DNA from: an uncultured Collinsella sp. | Lineage (GTDB): Bacteria; Actinomycetota; Coriobacteriia; Coriobacteriales; Coriobacteriaceae | DNA length: 15,973 bases | Assembly: GCA_900550825.1 (NCBI GenBank) | Contig: URTZ01000026.1 | Coordinates: 1-15,973, forward strand | Direction of reading: 5' to 3' | Shown: positions 13,785 through 15,973 of the stretch, one piece after another | How positions within the stretch are numbered: the first letter of the stretch is position 1 | How the letters are laid out: every line of letters begins with the position of its first letter | Notes under the pieces: generated by a model | The model's database searches: none | The model's input: the letters and a program-made list of their open reading frames with translations, nothing else | Told to the model about the DNA's origin: nothing | Program-made: the position numbers and the translations under genes

Positions 13785-14807
13785 TTAGCGCGAGGTTGAT
13801 GCGCGATGTTCGATGTGGCCGGGGATCTCGATGCGTTTGGGCGCCAGCTTTGCGGCCTCGCCCACGGTGGTGGTAACGACGTCGATGCGCTCGGACAGGC
13901 GCTCGACCACGCGCTCGGCAATGGTGAGGGTATCCTGCGCGGCCGTGGTGACGCCGCCAAAGAGCACATGGTTCCAAGGGTAGTCGTCAAACGTCGCGAT
14001 CTTGAGCCCCGCCGGCAGCGAGGGACCAAGCTGCGCCAGCGCCTCGGTCAGACGCAGGAAAACTAGGCCGTTGACGGCAATGAGGCCGAGCTTTTTGCCT
14101 GCATAGCCGCGGATGGTCTCGTCCAAGCGACCAACGCCCGTGGCACCGCCATCGGCCAAGGTGACAACCTCGCCGGCAAGGCCGCGTCGCGACAGTTCGT
14201 CGGTAAAGGCCTCGGCGCGCTCGCGACGCACGGGGCTGTCGTCGCTCGCCTCGGTGAGCAGGCACAGGCGCTCGCTGCCAGCGGCGGTCAAGGCGTCTAC
14301 CAGGCCGGCGACCAGCTCACGGTTGTTAGATGTCACCAGATCGACACCGCCGTCGGCAACGTCGCGGTCGAGCAGCACAACGGGCAGGCGCCCCGCGGCC
14401 GCGGCGATCGCCTTGTCGTTGCCTCCGCAGGTGTTGACGACCAGGCCGTCCACGCCGGCATCGATAAGTCTGGTGAGCGACTCGGCCTCCTTGGCGGGAT
14501 CGTTGCCGCTAATGGCCGTCATGAGCGAGCAGCCGCGCGCGGCGGCACTGGCGGAAAGGCCCTCGAGCATGGCGCTCGAGAACGGGTTGGCGATGTCGGC
14601 CAGGATCACACCGATGAGGTTGGTGCGCGAGCTGCGCAGATTGCGCGCGGCAGCACGTGGGCGATAGCCGGTGCGCTCGATAACCGCCGCGATGCGAGCG
14701 CGGGTTTCCTCGGTCATCTGCCCGGGGCGGTTGTTGAGATAGCGCGAGACCGTGGCCGGGCTCACGCCCGCCTCGGCGGCAATGTCCTTGATTCTCATCT
14801 GCGCCAT
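13785..14807 (-). CDS. LacI-family transcriptional regulator
   Basis: The product is about 340 aa. The helix-turn-helix (residues 5-24, RIKDIAAEAGVSPATVSRYL) and the hinge helix region (about 50-62) are typical of LacI. A periplasmic-binding-protein-like effector domain follows, starting at LIGVILADIANPFSSAMLEG and containing VDGLVVNTC and the late FDDYPWN block. Such regulators usually repress sugar-use genes and release DNA on binding a sugar, but the ligand is not readable here and no transport or catabolic gene lies beside it. The start is ATG at 14807, after a weak GGGG ribosome site. The frame stays open to an ATG at 14855, but that one has no ribosome site and lies in an AT-rich stretch more likely to be promoter. 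An ATG at 14798 is also possible. Confidence 0.92.
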   Translation of the reverse strand: MAQMRIKDIAAEAGVSPATVSRYLNNRPGQMTEETRARIAAVIERTGYRPRAAARNLRSSRTNLIGVILADIANPFSSAMLEGLSASAAARGCSLMTAISGNDPAKEAESLTRLIDAGVDGLVVNTCGGNDKAIAAAAGRLPVVLLDRDVADGGVDLVTSNNRELVAGLVDALTAAGSERLCLLTEASDDSPVRRERAEAFTDELSRRGLAGEVVTLADGGATGVGRLDETIRGYAGKKLGLIAVNGLVFLRLTEALAQLGPSLPAGLKIATFDDYPWNHVLFGGVTTAAQDTLTIAERVVERLSERIDVVTTTVGEAAKLAPKRIEIPGHIEHRASTSR

Positions 14808-14876
14808 GGCGCACCCCGTTTCCCCATTGTCGGCAGCCTGAGCCATTTTAGGCATTTTTTTAAAAATCTCGCTTGC

Positions 14877-14907
14877 AAAACGCTGTAGGTGAGCAGCGTC
14901 GTTTTTT
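14877..14907 (-). terminator. Hairpin between gntR-type and lacI-type genes, probable terminator
   Basis: ACGCTG (14880-14885) and CAGCGT (14894-14899) form a 6-bp stem with an 8-nt loop. On the minus strand it is followed by a short TTT run, and on the plus strand by CGTTTTTT. It lies 35 nt past the stop of the GntR-family gene and could terminate transcription from either side. Confidence 0.45.
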
Positions 14908-14933
14908 GCGTCTCGAGCAGATGCGATGATGGG

Positions 14934-15626
14934 CTAGATAGACGAGTCTTTAGGCAGCTCAAAATAGTCGGGATGCAAGGCGATAACCGGGCCCTGCTCC
15001 TCGGGCATCAGGTGCAAGTGCGTCTCTGCCAGATAACTCGCCGCATCGGTATCGCCCCTCTTAATGGCCTCGAGAATCCGGCGATGCTGCCGACGAATCG
15101 GCTCCCAATCCAGATCCTGCGACACCATACGCAACCAGTTGTATCGCTCAAAATGCGTGTTGATGCTCTTCATCCAATCCCACAACATGTGACGACCGGC
15201 AATTTCAAAACATGTCTCATGGAACAGGTTATCCAGGTCAAAGAAACGGCGCGTTTCGCCATGGTCGAGCGACTCGGACTCGGTAAGAATCTGCTCAAGC
15301 CGCTGCTTTTGCTCGGGCGAGGCGGCCGAACAGCATTTAATAAGCACGCTTCTCTCGAGCTTCTCGCGCAAAAAGCAGGCGTTTTCGGCGCGTTCCATGC
15401 TGATCTTAGAGACGTAGGTGCCGCTTTTGGGACGCGTTTCCACCAGCTCCTGCTCACGCAGGCGCACAAAGGATTCGCGAATGGGCGTGCGCCCGATTCC
15501 CGTCTCCTTTTCCAGACCAATCGCCGAAAGGCGCGTGCCGGGCTTGAGCTCGGCATAGATAATCTTGGAGCGCAATGCGTTGTACGCCTGATCTTGCAAG
15601 CTCTGATAATGCTGGTGTTGTTCCAT
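14934..15626 (-). CDS. GntR-family transcriptional regulator, FCD (FadR-like) subfamily
   Basis: The product is 230 aa. The winged helix covers residues 10-75, with the recognition region GLEKETGIGRTPIRESFVRL (37-56) and the wing PKSGTYVS. An all-helical FCD ligand domain follows. Its metal/ligand residues Asp132, His136, His181 and His203 are in the expected pattern (DLDNLFH, QHRRILEAI, ETHLH). FCD regulators commonly respond to organic or sugar acids, fatty acyl-CoA or amino acids. The effector here is unknown, and no metabolic operon lies next to it within the window. The start is ATG at 15626, with GAGG 5 nt upstream. The gene is upstream of the LacI-type gene but separated from it by a hairpin, so it is probably a separate unit. 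Confidence 0.93.
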   Translation of the reverse strand: MEQHQHYQSLQDQAYNALRSKIIYAELKPGTRLSAIGLEKETGIGRTPIRESFVRLREQELVETRPKSGTYVSKISMERAENACFLREKLERSVLIKCCSAASPEQKQRLEQILTESESLDHGETRRFFDLDNLFHETCFEIAGRHMLWDWMKSINTHFERYNWLRMVSQDLDWEPIRRQHRRILEAIKRGDTDAASYLAETHLHLMPEEQGPVIALHPDYFELPKDSSI

Positions 15627-15666
15627 AAAGCCCTCGGATGAAGCTCACGGTTTGTCGAATATCACC

Positions 15667-15677
15667 ACGTAATACTA
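15667..15677 (-). promoter_or_regulatory. Possible GntR/FCD operator upstream of its own gene
   Basis: On the minus strand TAGTATTACGT matches the FadR-type operator pattern TnGTnnnACnA at all but the last base. It lies 41 nt upstream of the GntR-family ATG, so autoregulation is plausible. The motif is short and the call is weak. Confidence 0.25.
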
Positions 15678-15850
15678 TCGCATCGACACGCCCCAGCTCC
15701 CAATCAGTCTTTTTGGGACGGGGTTCTTTTGGCTACCCTGACCCGCAGATCGGCCCCCTTGCCACAAAAGTGGCCTATCTACTACGTTAACACGGATAGC
15801 CTCGACCATACCGAAAACCGTGAAAACAAAACCGACGCTCCTATAAGTTG

Positions 15851-15973
15851 TCAATAGGCAGTTTGCGGGAGCGCTCCCTTCAATTCGCACAGGAGCTCGT
15901 AATACCTCCTCTCCAGTTTCGTCGACCGCCGTCTCCCATGTTCCAGGTGACCGAGTGAGGCCGCGGACATGCC
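15851..15973 (-). CDS. 3' end of an unidentified gene running off the right edge
   Basis: Forty codons before a TGA at 15851-15853 read like a genuine, basic, helical protein end: SAASLGHLEHGRRRSTKLE, then RRYYELLCELKG. The pattern is reminiscent of the last helices of a small helix-turn-helix protein, but I cannot assign a family. A Met at codon 2 of the visible part (15968-15970) could in principle be a start, in which case the gene would be very small. The 224 nt between this and the GntR-family gene contain no ORF that I believe. Confidence 0.4.
   Translation of the reverse strand, partial: GMSAASLGHLEHGRRRSTKLERRYYELLCELKGALPQTAY

Noticed and set aside
15691..15723. CCCC..CCCA / TGGG..GGGG inverted repeat and a TTGGGACGG string resembling part of the palindromes at 309 and 1548
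   Set aside because: The nine-base match is not extended by the rest of the palindrome arm or loop. The hairpin has no gene in the right direction to terminate, so I treat both as chance.
15675..15890. Minus-strand 71-codon open frame upstream of the GntR-type gene
   Set aside because: It has no ribosome site, overlaps the more convincing end of the right-hand gene in another frame, and ends in the promoter region of the GntR-type gene.
1..15973. CRISPR arrays, tRNA or rRNA genes, integrase and attachment sites
   Set aside because: I looked for regularly spaced direct repeats, cloverleaf-like segments and recombinase motifs and saw none.

Overview
The window looks like chromosomal DNA of a high-GC gut actinobacterium of the Coriobacteriia, most likely Collinsella or a close relative. 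This is an inference from the GC-rich coding style, an actinobacterial GlnR-like regulator, an Actinobacteria-type HtrA, and an orphan Vsr/DUF559-like nuclease of a kind I recall as common in that class. Nearly every gene lies on the minus strand. The exception is the MATE transporter.

Layout. (1) 1-177 is the 5' end of a moaA-type radical SAM gene running off the left edge. (2) 309-1612 is a lower-GC accessory unit. It holds a Vsr/DUF559-like nuclease gene bracketed by two near-identical 64-65 nt palindromes in the same orientation. (3) 1663-5383 is a two-gene ABC exporter operon behind a strong promoter. The first subunit has a degenerate ATPase site. The second, which has the canonical catalytic residues, is split by an in-frame amber codon between its membrane and ATPase domains. 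(4) 5572-6989 is a MATE efflux gene with a promoter of MerR-activated architecture. (5) 6980-9483 holds ligA, a small ORF coupled to it by TAATG, and a possible gene remnant. (6) 9484-9930 has no gene but carries a 203-bp element with 29-bp inverted ends, a dispersed 31-nt hairpin repeat and the htrA terminator. (7) 9931-11391 is a membrane-anchored HtrA protease. (8) 11600-13650 is a glutamine synthetase-family gene followed by a GlnR-like atypical response regulator. A GlnR-box-like sequence lies beside the glnA promoter. (9) 13785-15626 holds a LacI-family and a GntR/FCD-family regulator. (10) 15851-15973 is the 3' end of an unidentified gene.

Genes that work together. The two ABC subunits form a typical heterodimeric exporter, possibly disabled or split by the amber codon. 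The glutamine synthetase homologue and the GlnR-like regulator look like a nitrogen-sensing pair. The synthetase homologue lacks three usual metal-binding side chains, so it may be a sensor or pseudoenzyme rather than an enzyme. The most unusual structures are the palindrome-bracketed nuclease cassette, the inverted-repeat element upstream of ligA, and the 31-nt hairpin that also forms part of the coding tail of the first ABC subunit.
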